A model generated the notes under the pieces. It did no database searches. It saw nothing but the letters and a program-made list of their open reading frames with translations, and was not told the origin of the DNA. Position numbers and translations under genes: made by a program. Of a stretch of 64,000 bases of DNA, positions 52,715 through 62,226 are shown in pieces. Numbering within the stretch: the first letter of the stretch is position 1; each line of letters begins with the position of its first letter. The stretch spans positions 3,438,001 through 3,502,000 of the forward strand of contig NZ_JAUCBR010000004.1 in NCBI RefSeq assembly GCF_034676725.1. The letters run 5' to 3'. The stretch comes from Denitromonas sp. Lineage in GTDB: Bacteria; Pseudomonadota; Gammaproteobacteria; Burkholderiales; Rhodocyclaceae.

Positions 52715-53536
52715 ATGCCAACCGCAGCTCGCCTCGACCGCCTGACATCCTTGCTCGCCGGCTTGATGCCGCGCATCCAGATCCGCCATCTGGGCGACCT
52801 GGCCGCCACCGCCGCCATTGCCAACGACGCCCAGGCGTGTCTGCATCTGCATCTGGTGGTGGCCGGAGAGGTCGCCTTCGACAGTGGCGGTGCGCCGCGC
52901 AGCCTGGCGGCACCGGCGATTGCGGTCTTCCGCAACGACCAGCCTCACCGGCTCACCCCCGCGCCGGGCGCGCCCTGCCGGGTGTTCTGTGCCGAGGCCT
53001 TCTTTGATGGCCCGGCAGCGCCCTTGCTGCTCGAGGCCTTTGACGAACCCCTGTTCTTGCCGATGACGGCGGCAATGCCCGGGCTGACGCAAACGATCCA
53101 GCTCATCGCGCTGGAGGTGGAGTCGCCGCGCTGTGGTGGCGGGGTGCTGCTCAGCCGGGCGGGGGAGATCTTGCTGATTGGCCTGTTGCGCCATCTGCTG
53201 GCCAACCAGATTCTGCCGCGCGGGGTGCTGGCCGGCCTGGCTGATCCTGGCCTGGCGCGGGCGCTGGTGGCGGTGCATGCGCAGCCGGCCGCGCCCTGGT
53301 CGCTGGAGTCGATGGCCGAGACGGCGGGGGTGTCGCGCACCACCTTTGCCGAGCGCTTTCGCGACAATCTGGGGATCACCCCGCGTCGCTACCTGAACGC
53401 CTTTCGCATGACGATTGCCCGACGCGAGATCGCCGCCGGGCGCGGCCTCAAGCGCGCCGCGCAGGCGGCCGGCTACGAGAGCCCGGCGGCGCTGTCGCGG
53501 GCCTTGTCGCGCGCCGCCGAGGCCGGGGCGGCCTGA
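52715..53536 (+). CDS. AraC-family transcriptional regulator
   Basis: 273 residues. A cupin-type effector domain (about 15-170) precedes the AraC helix-turn-helix at about 190-265 (LESMAETAGVSRTTFAERFRDNLGITPRRYLNAFRMTIARREI). The family of cupin-plus-HTH regulators fits. The start is the ATG at 52715; the frame upstream overlaps the peroxiredoxin promoter. It is divergent from the peroxiredoxin gene, with a 90-bp gap containing CTCCAA...TTGGAG. The stop abuts that of the convergent mfd. Confidence 0.85.
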   Translation: MPTAARLDRLTSLLAGLMPRIQIRHLGDLAATAAIANDAQACLHLHLVVAGEVAFDSGGAPRSLAAPAIAVFRNDQPHRLTPAPGAPCRVFCAEAFFDGPAAPLLLEAFDEPLFLPMTAAMPGLTQTIQLIALEVESPRCGGGVLLSRAGEILLIGLLRHLLANQILPRGVLAGLADPGLARALVAVHAQPAAPWSLESMAETAGVSRTTFAERFRDNLGITPRRYLNAFRMTIARREIAAGRGLKRAAQAAGYESPAALSRALSRAAEAGAA

Positions 53537-56500
53537 TCAACAGATCAGCTTGAGCAGTTCCTTGACCGCGGCGGCGCGCTGCTTGACGGTGGGCGCGAGG
53601 ATCTTGCAGATCAGGCGGTCCTGGCCAGCCATGCGGGTGTTGCGGTCCTTCTGGATCAGCTGAATGACCTTGATCGGGTCGATCGGTGCGCTGGCGCCGA
53701 ACTGGATGCTCAGCTGGCTTTCCGACACATCCAGCTTCACCACGTCCATGTCCTTGAGCAGCACCCGCAGGCGGTGGGTTTCGAGCAGCGCCTGGGTCTG
53801 CGGCGGCAGCTCGCCGAAGCGGTCGATCAACTCCTCCTGCAACTCGCGCAGTTCGGCCTCGGTGTCGGTGTTGGCCAGGCGCTTGTAGAGCGTGAGCCGC
53901 TCCTGCACATCGGCGCAGTAGGCGCTGGGCAGCAGGGCGGGGGTGTGCAGGTTGATTTCGGACACCACATCCAGCGGCTTGGTCAGGTCCGGTTCGCGCC
54001 CGGCCTGCAGGTCGCGCACCGCGCGCTTGAGCATCTCGGTGTACAGCGAGAAGCCGATCTGCTGGATCTCGCCCGACTGGTTCTCGCCCAGCACCTCGCC
54101 GGCTCCGCGGATCTCGAGGTCGTGCATGGCGAGGAAGAAGCCGGAGCCGAGGTCTTCCATCATGGTGATGGCTTCGAGCCGCTTCTGCGCCTGGGCGCTG
54201 GGCTTGGCGTTGGCGTCGGTGAGCAGGTAGGCGTAGGCCTGGTGATGCGAGCGCCCGACCCGGCCGCGCAACTGGTGCAGCTGCGCCAGGCCGAAGCGGT
54301 CGGCGCGGTTGATGATGATGGTGTTGGCGGTCGGGATGTTGATGCCGGTCTCGATGATGGTGGTGCACAACAGCAGGTTGGCGCGCTGCTGGGTGAAGTC
54401 GCGCATCACGCGCTCCAGCTCGCGCTCGGGCAGCTGGCCGTGGCCGACCACGATGCGCGCCTCGGGCAGCAGCTCGGTGAGCGACTCGCGCACGTTCTCG
54501 ATGGTGTCGACTTCGTTGTGCAAGAAGTACACCTGCCCGCCGCGCTTGAACTCGCGCAGCACCGCCTCGCGGATGATCCCTTTGCTGTGGCGCTGCACGA
54601 AGGTCTTGATCGACAGCCGCTTCTGCGGCGCGGTGGCAATCACCGAGAACTCGCGCAGCCCTTCAAGCGCGAGGCCCAGCGTGCGCGGGATCGGCGTGGC
54701 GGTAAGGGTGAGGATGTCCACCTCGGCGCGCAACTGCTTGAGCGACTCCTTCTGGCGCACGCCGAAACGGTGCTCTTCGTCGATGATCACCAGCCCCAGG
54801 CGCTTGTACTGCACATCCTTCTGCAGCAGGCGATGGGTGCCGATGATGATGTCCACCTTGCCTTCGTCCAGTTCCTTGAGCGCCTGCGTTTGCTCCTTGG
54901 CGCTCTTGAAGCGCGACAGCTCGGCGATCTTGATCGGCCAGTCGGCAAAGCGGTCGGCAAAGGTCTGGTAATGCTGCTCGGCCAGCAGCGTGGTCGGGCA
55001 CAGCACCACTACCTGCTTGCCGTCGGCCACGGCGATGAAGGCTGCGCGCAGGGCGACCTCGGTTTTGCCAAAGCCCACATCGCCGCACACCAGCCGGTCC
55101 ATCGGCCGGCCGGACTGCATGTCCTTGATCACCGCGTCGATGGCGGCCTGCTGGTCGGCTGTTTCTTCAAAGCCGAAGGCCTCGGCAAAGGCGTCGAGGT
55201 CGTGCGTCTTGAAGCTGAACTTGTGGCCGGTGCGCGCGGCGCGCTGGGCATACAGCGCCAGTAATTCGGCAGCGGTGTCGCGCACCTGCTGGGCAGCCTT
55301 CTTCTTGGCCTTGTCCCACTGGCCGGAGCCGAGCCGGTGCAGGTCGACCGCCTCCGGGTCGGCGCCGGCGTAGCGGGTGATCACATGCAGTTGCGAGACC
55401 GGCACATAGAGTTTGTCGCCGGCCGAGTATTCGAGGTGCAGGAATTCGGTATCGCCTTCGCCCAGGTCCATGTGCACCAGGCCAAGGTAACGCCCCACGC
55501 CGTGCGATACATGCACCACCGGGTCGCCAATCTTCAGCTCCGACAGATCGCGCAGCCAACCCTCGACCGTCGCCTTGCGCCCGCCGTCGCGGCGGCGCTG
55601 GGTGCGCGCGGTGTTGGCGTAGAGCTCGGTCTCGGTGAGGATCGCCAGCTTGGCCTCGGGCAAGATAAAGCCACGCGCCAGCGGCCCGGCCGACAGGCAC
55701 AGCGGTTCTTTACTGCTCAGAAAGGCGGCCAGGTCATCGCACTGGGTGTAGGGCAGGGCGTACTCGGCAAAGTACTCCGCCATCGTCTCGCGCCGGCCGG
55801 CCGATTCGGCCAGCACCAGCACTCGCCCGTCAAAACCATCCAGCCAGCGCTTGAGCGCCTGCAGCGGGTCATTCGCCTTGCGCTCGACCGCCACCGTCGG
55901 CACCGGCAGTGAGGCCACCTCGCCCTCGCGCGGCGCGCCGATCTGCAGGCGCGGGTGATCGGCCAGACGCGAGAAAAACGCCTCCTGGTCCAGAAACAGC
56001 GCCCGCGGCGCCATCACCGGCCGGCTGCGGTCGCCCTTGAGCAAGTCGTAGCGCGACTGCGTATCGCGCCAGAAGTCGGCAATCGCCGTCGGCACATCGC
56101 CATGCAGCAACACCCGGCACGCCGTCGGCAGGTAATCAAACAGCGTGGCCGTGTCGTCAAAAAACAGTGGCAGAAAATACTCCACCCCCGCCGAGGCAAT
56201 GCCGTTCGATACATCCTTGTAAATGGACGCCCGGCTCGGGTCGCCCTCAAAGGTCTCGCGGAAGCTGCTGCGAAAGCGCGTGCGGCCCGCCTCGTCGAGC
56301 GGGAACTCCCGCGCCGGCAGCAGGCGGATCTGATCCACCGGGTACACGGTGCGCTGCGTGTCGGGGTCAAAAGTGCGGATGGTGTCGACATCGTCGTCAA
56401 ACAGATCAATGCGGTAAGGCAGCGTCGAACCCATCGGAAACAGATCGATGATGCCGCCGCGCACGCTGTACTCCCCCGGGCTCACCACCTGCGTCACATG

Positions 56501-56968
56501 CGCATAGCCCGCCAGCGTCATCTGCTCGCGGAAGGCATCGCCATCCATGCGCTCGCCGCGCTTCACAAAAAAGGTATGCGCCGCCAGAAAACTCGGCGGC
56601 GCCAGCCGGTACAGCGCCGTCGAGGCCGGCACCAGCACCACGTCCGCCTCGCCGCGGGTGATCGTATACAGCGTTGCCAGCCGCTCGGAGACCAGATCCT
56701 GATGCGGTGACAGCGCGTCGTAAGGCAGCGTCTCCCAGTCCGGCAGCACGCACACCCGCAGCTCCGGCGCAAACCACAGCATTTCGTCGCGCAGGCGCTG
56801 CGCATCGATCGGGTTGGCCACCACCACGACCTGCATCGTGCCACTGCCCAGCGCACAGATCGCCAACGCGTCGGACGAACCGGCCAGCGCCGGCAGATCG
56901 ACCCGCTGGCCGGGTTTGGCGGCGGGCAGGGCGGCGAGGGAGGGCAACAACGGGTGCGGGGCGGGCAT
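53537..56968 (-). CDS. mfd: Transcription-repair coupling factor
   Basis: 1,143 residues, full length. A UvrB-like N-terminal region (to about 350) is followed by the RNA-polymerase-interacting domain (DPVVHVSHGVGRYLGLVHMDLG). The helicase/translocase has Walker A GDVGFGKTEVALRAAF, the DEEH box in IIDEEHRFGVRQKE, TATPIPRTL, and motif VI QLRGRVGRSHHQAYAYLL. A C-terminal TRCF domain (INLHTPALLPSAYCADVQERL) ends it. It removes stalled RNA polymerase and recruits UvrA. A TATAAT -10 is visible on the minus strand at 57000-57005 without a clear -35. Confidence 0.96.
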   Translation of the reverse strand: MPAPHPLLPSLAALPAAKPGQRVDLPALAGSSDALAICALGSGTMQVVVVANPIDAQRLRDEMLWFAPELRVCVLPDWETLPYDALSPHQDLVSERLATLYTITRGEADVVLVPASTALYRLAPPSFLAAHTFFVKRGERMDGDAFREQMTLAGYAHVTQVVSPGEYSVRGGIIDLFPMGSTLPYRIDLFDDDVDTIRTFDPDTQRTVYPVDQIRLLPAREFPLDEAGRTRFRSSFRETFEGDPSRASIYKDVSNGIASAGVEYFLPLFFDDTATLFDYLPTACRVLLHGDVPTAIADFWRDTQSRYDLLKGDRSRPVMAPRALFLDQEAFFSRLADHPRLQIGAPREGEVASLPVPTVAVERKANDPLQALKRWLDGFDGRVLVLAESAGRRETMAEYFAEYALPYTQCDDLAAFLSSKEPLCLSAGPLARGFILPEAKLAILTETELYANTARTQRRRDGGRKATVEGWLRDLSELKIGDPVVHVSHGVGRYLGLVHMDLGEGDTEFLHLEYSAGDKLYVPVSQLHVITRYAGADPEAVDLHRLGSGQWDKAKKKAAQQVRDTAAELLALYAQRAARTGHKFSFKTHDLDAFAEAFGFEETADQQAAIDAVIKDMQSGRPMDRLVCGDVGFGKTEVALRAAFIAVADGKQVVVLCPTTLLAEQHYQTFADRFADWPIKIAELSRFKSAKEQTQALKELDEGKVDIIIGTHRLLQKDVQYKRLGLVIIDEEHRFGVRQKESLKQLRAEVDILTLTATPIPRTLGLALEGLREFSVIATAPQKRLSIKTFVQRHSKGIIREAVLREFKRGGQVYFLHNEVDTIENVRESLTELLPEARIVVGHGQLPERELERVMRDFTQQRANLLLCTTIIETGINIPTANTIIINRADRFGLAQLHQLRGRVGRSHHQAYAYLLTDANAKPSAQAQKRLEAITMMEDLGSGFFLAMHDLEIRGAGEVLGENQSGEIQQIGFSLYTEMLKRAVRDLQAGREPDLTKPLDVVSEINLHTPALLPSAYCADVQERLTLYKRLANTDTEAELRELQEELIDRFGELPPQTQALLETHRLRVLLKDMDVVKLDVSESQLSIQFGASAPIDPIKVIQLIQKDRNTRMAGQDRLICKILAPTVKQRAAAVKELLKLIC

Positions 56969-57208
56969 GCGGATGACGGTGAAAGGGGCTGGGGCGTTGA
57001 TTATACGGGAGGGGGCACGCTGCGCTCGTCATGGAGGCTGGCCGCGCCAGCTTGATGGTGGCGGCGGCCGAACCTCGGGTCTTGCGTGTGTCTGTCGCGC
57101 TCTTTATGCCTGTCTGGCGTCATGCCATCGTGGCGGCTTTGACCGCCCCTGTGGTGGGCAAGGCTGGTGCGCCGAACCGGGTGGGGTGCGGCGGACGGTG
57201 CCGGGTGT

Positions 57209-57715
57209 TCAGGTGCGTAGCGGCGGTGGCGTGTCGCCGCGTGCCACGAAGTACAGCGCGAGCCCGTTGTTGCAGTAGCGCTTGCCCGTGGGTTGGGGGC
57301 CATCGTCAAACACATGGCCCTGGTGGCCGCCGCAGCGTGCGCAGTGGTACTCGGTACGCGGCAGGATCAGCTTGAAGTCGCGCTGGGTGCCGATCGCGCC
57401 GGCCAGCGGTTGCCAGAAACTCGGCCAGCCGGTGCCGCTGTCGTATTTTGTCGCGCTGTCGAACAGGGGCTGGTAGCACGCTGCGCAGAGATAGGTGCCG
57501 TCGCGCTTCTCGTGGTTCAGCGGGCTGCTGCCGGGGGGCTCGGTGTCTTCCTCGAAGAGGACCGCGTATGCGGGGCCGGGCAGTAGTCTGGCCCATTCGG
57601 CCTTCGATTTCACCAGCCTGTGGCGATCAGCGCCGGCTGCCGCGGCGATGCGATGCCCGCCGAGCGAGAACAGGGATGCCGCCAGCAGGGTCCGGAGCGA
57701 TTGACGTCGGTTCAT
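57209..57715 (-). CDS. msrB: Exported peptide-methionine (R)-S-oxide reductase
   Basis: 168 residues. An N-terminal Tat-like signal (NRRQSLRTLLAASLFSLGG, cleavage near AAAAG) precedes the MsrB domain. Zn cysteines are in CAACYQPLF and CARCGGHQGHVF, the substrate motif is YDSGTGWPSFWQP, and the catalytic Cys lies in GKRYCNNGLALYF. It should repair oxidised methionine in periplasmic proteins, plausible support for the many exported Met-ligated cytochromes. The ATG at 57713-57715 was chosen for the signal peptide. Confidence 0.92.
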   Translation of the reverse strand: MNRRQSLRTLLAASLFSLGGHRIAAAAGADRHRLVKSKAEWARLLPGPAYAVLFEEDTEPPGSSPLNHEKRDGTYLCAACYQPLFDSATKYDSGTGWPSFWQPLAGAIGTQRDFKLILPRTEYHCARCGGHQGHVFDDGPQPTGKRYCNNGLALYFVARGDTPPPLRT

Positions 57716-57906
57716 GTCTGATCTCCTGTGGATGGTGTGACGGCGCGCGCACGCTGCATTCTGGACGGCGGATGGACCGCCGTGGCGGCGCTTCACCGCC
57801 TGCCTGCAAGGTTCGACAACGCCCGCTGCGACAAGATTCGCCCGGCGCCCGCCTGCCGTCCTGTGCCCCCTGGGGGACGGTTGATTCGCCGTTCGACGGC
57901 CGCCGC

Positions 57907-57935
57907 TTGCTGCATGACAATGTCGGGCATAAATT
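57907..57935 (+). promoter_or_regulatory. Putative sigma-70 promoter of the small exported peptide gene
   Basis: TTGCTG (57907-57912), 17-bp spacer, TAAATT (57930-57935), 27 bp before the ATG. Both hexamers are imperfect. Confidence 0.4.
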
Positions 57936-57962
57936 GGAATCTCCCAATTAAAGGGAGAAGGC

Positions 57963-58094
57963 ATGAAACGACTCTTCACCGCGTTGCTCACCGCACTCTT
58001 CGCCTTCGGCAGCCTATCGGCGGTCGCTTGCACAGGAGACAAGGCCAAGGACGACACCGGCGGAATGAGCACGCCATCGCAGTCGAAGAAGTAG
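57963..58094 (+). CDS. 43-residue exported or lipid-anchored small peptide
   Basis: ATG at 57963 after AGGGAGAAGG. The product starts MKRLFTALLTALFAFGSLSA, a good signal peptide, continues VACTGDKAKDD, and ends TPSQSKK. A Cys right after the hydrophobic stretch (AVAC) could be a lipobox, though the -3 residue is not the usual Leu. The mature part is only about 20 polar residues, comparable in size to entericidin-like peptides, but no family is recognised. It has its own promoter-like sequence and a strong terminator, which supports a real gene. Too short for many gene finders. Confidence 0.6.
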   Translation: MKRLFTALLTALFAFGSLSAVACTGDKAKDDTGGMSTPSQSKK

Positions 58095-58118
58095 GCTCCG
58101 CCGGAGCCGAAACGACAG

Positions 58119-58142
58119 GGGCCGGCCATGCCGGCCCTTTTC
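58119..58142 (+). terminator. Rho-independent terminator of the small peptide gene
   Basis: GGGCCGGC-cat-GCCGGCCC followed by TTTTC, 24 bp after the stop codon. Confidence 0.85.
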
Positions 58143-58164
58143 ATTGTTTGGGTCAAACACGGGC

Positions 58165-59091
58165 TTAGTCGTTGACCCGCCTGAGCGTATCGGCGGCCTG
58201 TGCCTGAAACGGCCCGCCCAGACTGACGGCCGTTTTTGCCGCGCTGCGCGCCTCGTCGCGGCGCCCCAGCTCCAGCAGCACCATGGCCAGGTTGTTGTAA
58301 GCCGCGGCATCGTCGTGGCGCTGTGCGGCGTTGCGGAACGCCTCGGCAGCGCCGGGTTTGTCGCCCTGCGCGTAGAGGGTGTTGCCCAGCCCCATGGCGA
58401 GCGTGAGGTTGTCGGGCCAGCGTGCCAGCGCGGCCCGATAGGCGCGCGTGGCGGCGTCTGGCGGCGCATTGTGTTCGAACGCGACGAGCGCACGCGTCGC
58501 CTCGGCTTCGGTGGCCGTGGCGGGCAGCATGCCGGGCGGGGTGACGACGAAGGCCCAGCGCCCGCCGCGGTCCCAGGTGTGTTCGAAGGTGGAGAAGGCC
58601 AGTTCCTGGCGTTCCATCGGGCCCGAGCGCAGCACGAAGTGCGCGGCGTCGAGGTCGTAGCCGATGACCACCGCGTAATGCCAGGACGGGGCCCAGGACA
58701 GGCCGAGATTCTGCAGTACCACCACCGGGTTGCCATGGTGCGTTTCGCGCATCAGGGCGTCGAGTGTGCCGGGGATGCGCGTGGCCACCGCGCCCCGCCC
58801 GCGCGCGCCGGCGAGCATTTCGATCTGCAGCGAGCCTTGCCGCCCCGGCAGGAATACCCGGTCGGCCAGGGACTCGGGGCGCGTGGGCAGGCCGATGGCC
58901 GACAGGGCGGTGGCCAGTGCCGCGGGCCCACATTGGTAGTCTTCCTGCGGGAAGAACGGGGTGGCGGTCAGTTCGACCTGTGGCGGCAGGCCGGCCGGCG
59001 GCGCGCTGAGCAGACGCGGTGTCTGCACGGCGCAGCCGGCCAGTGCCGCGAGCAGGGCGAGCATGCACCCGGCCGCGCGGGCCTGGCGCAT
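58165..59091 (-). CDS. PA2778-type C39 cysteine peptidase with TPR tail
   Basis: 308 residues. A lipoprotein-like signal (LALLAALAGCAVQ) is followed by a C39-type peptidase domain, with the catalytic Cys in QEDYQCGPAALATAL and the His in WHYAVVIGYD. Two or three TPR units follow (about 215-300; PDNLTLAMGLGNTLYAQGDKPGAAEAFRNAAQ; AAAYNNLAMVLLELGRRDEARSAA). This is the architecture of the PA2778 family. It pairs with the PA2779-type gene 28 bp upstream. Its substrate is unknown. The start at 59089-59091 places the lipobox correctly, though the ribosome-binding site is poor. Confidence 0.85.
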   Translation of the reverse strand: MRQARAAGCMLALLAALAGCAVQTPRLLSAPPAGLPPQVELTATPFFPQEDYQCGPAALATALSAIGLPTRPESLADRVFLPGRQGSLQIEMLAGARGRGAVATRIPGTLDALMRETHHGNPVVVLQNLGLSWAPSWHYAVVIGYDLDAAHFVLRSGPMERQELAFSTFEHTWDRGGRWAFVVTPPGMLPATATEAEATRALVAFEHNAPPDAATRAYRAALARWPDNLTLAMGLGNTLYAQGDKPGAAEAFRNAAQRHDDAAAYNNLAMVLLELGRRDEARSAAKTAVSLGGPFQAQAADTLRRVND

Positions 59092-59119
59092 CCGTGTGGC
59101 TGGCGACAGCGCGATCCCC

Positions 59120-59509
59120 TTAGCGCACCGAGCGCGTGAAGGGGAAGACCTTGGTGAAGCCGAGGATGTCGGTGACCAGCAGGACGAAGAACACCAGCAG
59201 GATGGCACCGATGATGCCGCCTGCCGGGGCGCTGTCGATCTGCTCGGCCAGCGCGGCCGCCTCGGCGTCGGTCAGCGCGGCAATCCGCTCCTTGGCCACC
59301 TCGGCGGTGAGGCCGTGGCGTTCCAGCTCGGCCTGGACGTCGGCGCGGGTGAGCATGTCGTTGAGCCGCTGGTGCGCCGATCCGTCGGCGGCGGCGACGC
59401 GCGCGACCTGTTCGGTGCTGACCAGTGCAGCCTGCGCGGTCTGGATCATGACACCGTTGGTGAAGCAGACAGCGAGTAATACGCTGAAAAGTCGCTTGAA
59501 CCTGTTCAT
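59120..59509 (-). CDS. PA2779-family small exported protein
   Basis: 129 residues. A signal peptide (to about residue 28, QTAQA), a helical middle (VARVAAADGSAHQRLNDMLTRADVQAELERHGL...ALTDAEAAALAEQID), a C-terminal membrane helix (about 98-117; IIGAILLVFFVLLVTDILG) and a basic end (FPFTRSVR). This matches the PA2779 family, which is encoded next to the PA2778 C39 peptidase as here. AAGGAG precedes the ATG at 59507-59509. The peptidase may process or release this protein; that is inference. Confidence 0.85.
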   Translation of the reverse strand: MNRFKRLFSVLLAVCFTNGVMIQTAQAALVSTEQVARVAAADGSAHQRLNDMLTRADVQAELERHGLTAEVAKERIAALTDAEAAALAEQIDSAPAGGIIGAILLVFFVLLVTDILGFTKVFPFTRSVR

Positions 59510-59616
59510 GGTGTTCTCCTTGCTCAGTGCATGGATGAGAGCGCCCAACCGTTCCGACGGCGCGCGTGGCCGTGGCAATCTTCAGTATAGGTAGAGAAAA
59601 TGCGATTGGCCGGGCG

Positions 59617-62226
59617 TCATCCAGCGCGCGCCGCCGGCGCACCGTCAGACCTGGACCGCGCACGCTGCAGCGCGACGACCAGCGCCAGCACCAGCAGCGT
59701 CGGGATGAAGATCCATTCCTTGACCGGGCGTTCGGCGGGCAGCTCGACGTGGGTGACGGTGAAGCCCTGTTCGATGCCCAGCTTGGCGGCGCGGCTGCCG
59801 AAGTCGACCACCATCACCTGGACGCTGTCGCCGAGCGCCATCACCGTCAGGCCGGATTGTTTCAGGCGTGTGCGGGCGTTCGGCGTGGTGTCGCCGAGCG
59901 GCAGCAGCACGCCCTTGGAGACTTCGTCGCCTTCGAGCGTGATGCCTTCGATCCACACGCGCAGGTTGCCGTTGGCGGGCGCGGCCTCGACCAGTTCATT
60001 GAGGCGCGACGCCGGCACCGAGTTATAGGGCGGGTAGATCGTGTCCATCCAGAAGCCGGGCCGGAACAGGCTGAAGGTCACGAGCAGCAGCAGCGCGGTC
60101 TCGTGCAGGCGGCTGCGGGTGAGGAACCAGCCCTGGGTGGCGGCGGCGAAGACCAGGTTGGCGAGCACCGCGCTGGCCACGGTGAGGACGAAGGCCCACA
60201 CGCTGTCGATGCCGATCATCAGCAACTGGGTGTTGAAGATGAACATGAAGGGCAGGATCGCGGTGCGGATCGAGTAGATGAAGGCCTGCACGCCGGTGGC
60301 GATGGGGTCGCAGCGCGCGATGCCGGCAGCGGCATACGAGGCGAGGCCGACCGGTGGCGTGACGTCGGCCATCAGGCCGAAATAGAAGACGAACAGATGC
60401 ACCGCGATCAGCGGCACGAGCAGGCCGCTCTGCGCGCCGAGTTCGACCACCACCGGCGCCATCAGCGTCGACACCACGATGTAGTTGGCCGTGGTCGGCA
60501 GGCCCATGCCGAGGATCAGGCAGATCACCGCGACCATGAACAGCATGGCCATCAGATTGCCGCCCGACACCGCCTCGACAAACTCGGTCAGCACCAGGCC
60601 GATGCCGGTGAGCGTCACGGTGCCGACAATGATGCCGGCCGCCGCGGTGGCGATACCGATGCCGATCATGTTGCGCGCGCCGATCGACAGGCCGTCGTAA
60701 AGATCGCGAAAGCCCTGGTGCAGCTCGGCCAGGGTGTCGCCCTTACCGCGCATCAGGGCGAGGAGGGGCCGCTGGGTGACGAGGATGAAGATCATGAAGC
60801 TGGTCGCCCAGAAGGCCGACAGGCCGGGCGAGAGCTCCTCGACCATCAGGTTCCAGATCAATGACACGACCGGCAGCAGGAAGTGCAGGCCGGACTTGAG
60901 CGTCGGGCCGACCTCGGGCAGTTCGGTGATCTCGTCGTTCGGGTCCTCGATGCGCAGTTCGGGCTGCTGCGCCGAAAACCACAGCAGCACCAGATAAGCC
61001 ACGAACATCAGCACGGCGACGATGATGAACGAGGCGTCGCCGGTGAGCGCCTTGATCCAGCCCATGCCCCAGTAGACGATGCCGGCGAGGAGGATCACGC
61101 CGCTGATCGTCATCAGGGTGCGCATCAACCGCATCTGCCAGCTGTGCGGGCTGGGGCGGCGAGGCAGACCGCGGATGTCGGCCTTCATGGCTTCGAGATG
61201 CACCAGATAGAACAGCGCAATGTACGAAATCAGCGCCGGCAGGATGGCGTGCTTAAGCACCTGCACATACGGAATGCCGACATACTCGACCATCAGAAAG
61301 GCGGCCGCGCCCATCACCGGCGGCATGATCTGCCCGTCCACCGAGGCGGCCACCTCGACCGCAGCGGCCTTTTTCGGCGCGTAGCCGACGCGCTTCATCA
61401 GCGGAATGGTGAAGGTGCCGGTGGTCACCACATTGGCAATCGACGAGCCGGAAATCATGCCGGTCGAGGCCGAGGCGACCACCGCCGCCTTGGCCGGCCC
61501 GCCGCGGAAGTGGCCGAGCATCGACATCGCCGACATGATGAAGTAGTTGCCCGCGCCGGCCGTCTCGAGCAGCGCGCCAAACAGCACGAAGAGGAAGATG
61601 AAGCTGGTCGACACGCCCAGCGCCACGCCGAACACCCCTTCGGTCGACAGCCACAGGTGGTTCATGCCCTTGCCGAGCGAGGCGCCGCGGTGGGCGATCA
61701 CGTCCGGCATGTAGGCGCCGAGGAAGATGTACGAGATGAAGACCAGCGCCAGGATCACCATCGGCAGGCCGAGCGCGCGGCGCGCCGCTTCGAGCAGCAG
61801 CGTCAGGCCGACCACGGCGGTCACCAGATCGAAGGTGGTGGGCAGGCCGGGGCGCTGGGACAGCGCTTCGTAGAAGAGAAATAGATAGGCGGCAGCAAAG
61901 GCGCCGATGAGCGCCAGCGCCCAGTCCAGCACCGGCACATGGGCGCGCGGCGAGCGTTTGAAGGCCGGGTAGGCCATGAAGCCGAGGAAGACGGCAAACG
62001 CCAGGTGGATGGCGCGTGCCTGGGTGTCGTTGAGGATGCCGACTTCAAACACGAAGGGCAGCGGCGAGGCGAACCATAGCTGGAACAGCGACCACGCGAT
62101 CCCCGTGGCGGCAATGATCGCGGCGGTCACGCCGCTCGGTTTGCGCCCGCCGGTGTCTGCCTCGGCAACGATCTGCTTCAGCTCTGCCTCGCTCAGGTCA
62201 TGGTGTCGCACGTGTGCCTTGGCCAT
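59617..62226 (-). CDS. TRAP transporter permease, 4TM/12TM fusion with C-terminal DUF3394
   Basis: 869 residues. The small-permease part (four helices, about 40-190) is fused to the large DctM-like part (about 12 helices to about 690), with MGLPTTANYIVVSTLMAP, DVTPPVGLASYAAAGI and SGSSIANVVTTGTFTIPLMK. The C-terminal ~150 residues form a periplasmic DUF3394 domain (YPPYNSVPASRL, VDFGSRAAKLGIEQGFTVTHVEL) closed by a final helix. Fused TRAP permeases usually work with a TAXI-type binding protein, but none is encoded in this window. The substrate is unknown. The ATG at 62224-62226 follows GGAGA. Confidence 0.92.
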   Translation of the reverse strand: MAKAHVRHHDLSEAELKQIVAEADTGGRKPSGVTAAIIAATGIAWSLFQLWFASPLPFVFEVGILNDTQARAIHLAFAVFLGFMAYPAFKRSPRAHVPVLDWALALIGAFAAAYLFLFYEALSQRPGLPTTFDLVTAVVGLTLLLEAARRALGLPMVILALVFISYIFLGAYMPDVIAHRGASLGKGMNHLWLSTEGVFGVALGVSTSFIFLFVLFGALLETAGAGNYFIMSAMSMLGHFRGGPAKAAVVASASTGMISGSSIANVVTTGTFTIPLMKRVGYAPKKAAAVEVAASVDGQIMPPVMGAAAFLMVEYVGIPYVQVLKHAILPALISYIALFYLVHLEAMKADIRGLPRRPSPHSWQMRLMRTLMTISGVILLAGIVYWGMGWIKALTGDASFIIVAVLMFVAYLVLLWFSAQQPELRIEDPNDEITELPEVGPTLKSGLHFLLPVVSLIWNLMVEELSPGLSAFWATSFMIFILVTQRPLLALMRGKGDTLAELHQGFRDLYDGLSIGARNMIGIGIATAAAGIIVGTVTLTGIGLVLTEFVEAVSGGNLMAMLFMVAVICLILGMGLPTTANYIVVSTLMAPVVVELGAQSGLLVPLIAVHLFVFYFGLMADVTPPVGLASYAAAGIARCDPIATGVQAFIYSIRTAILPFMFIFNTQLLMIGIDSVWAFVLTVASAVLANLVFAAATQGWFLTRSRLHETALLLLVTFSLFRPGFWMDTIYPPYNSVPASRLNELVEAAPANGNLRVWIEGITLEGDEVSKGVLLPLGDTTPNARTRLKQSGLTVMALGDSVQVMVVDFGSRAAKLGIEQGFTVTHVELPAERPVKEWIFIPTLLVLALVVALQRARSRSDGAPAARAG

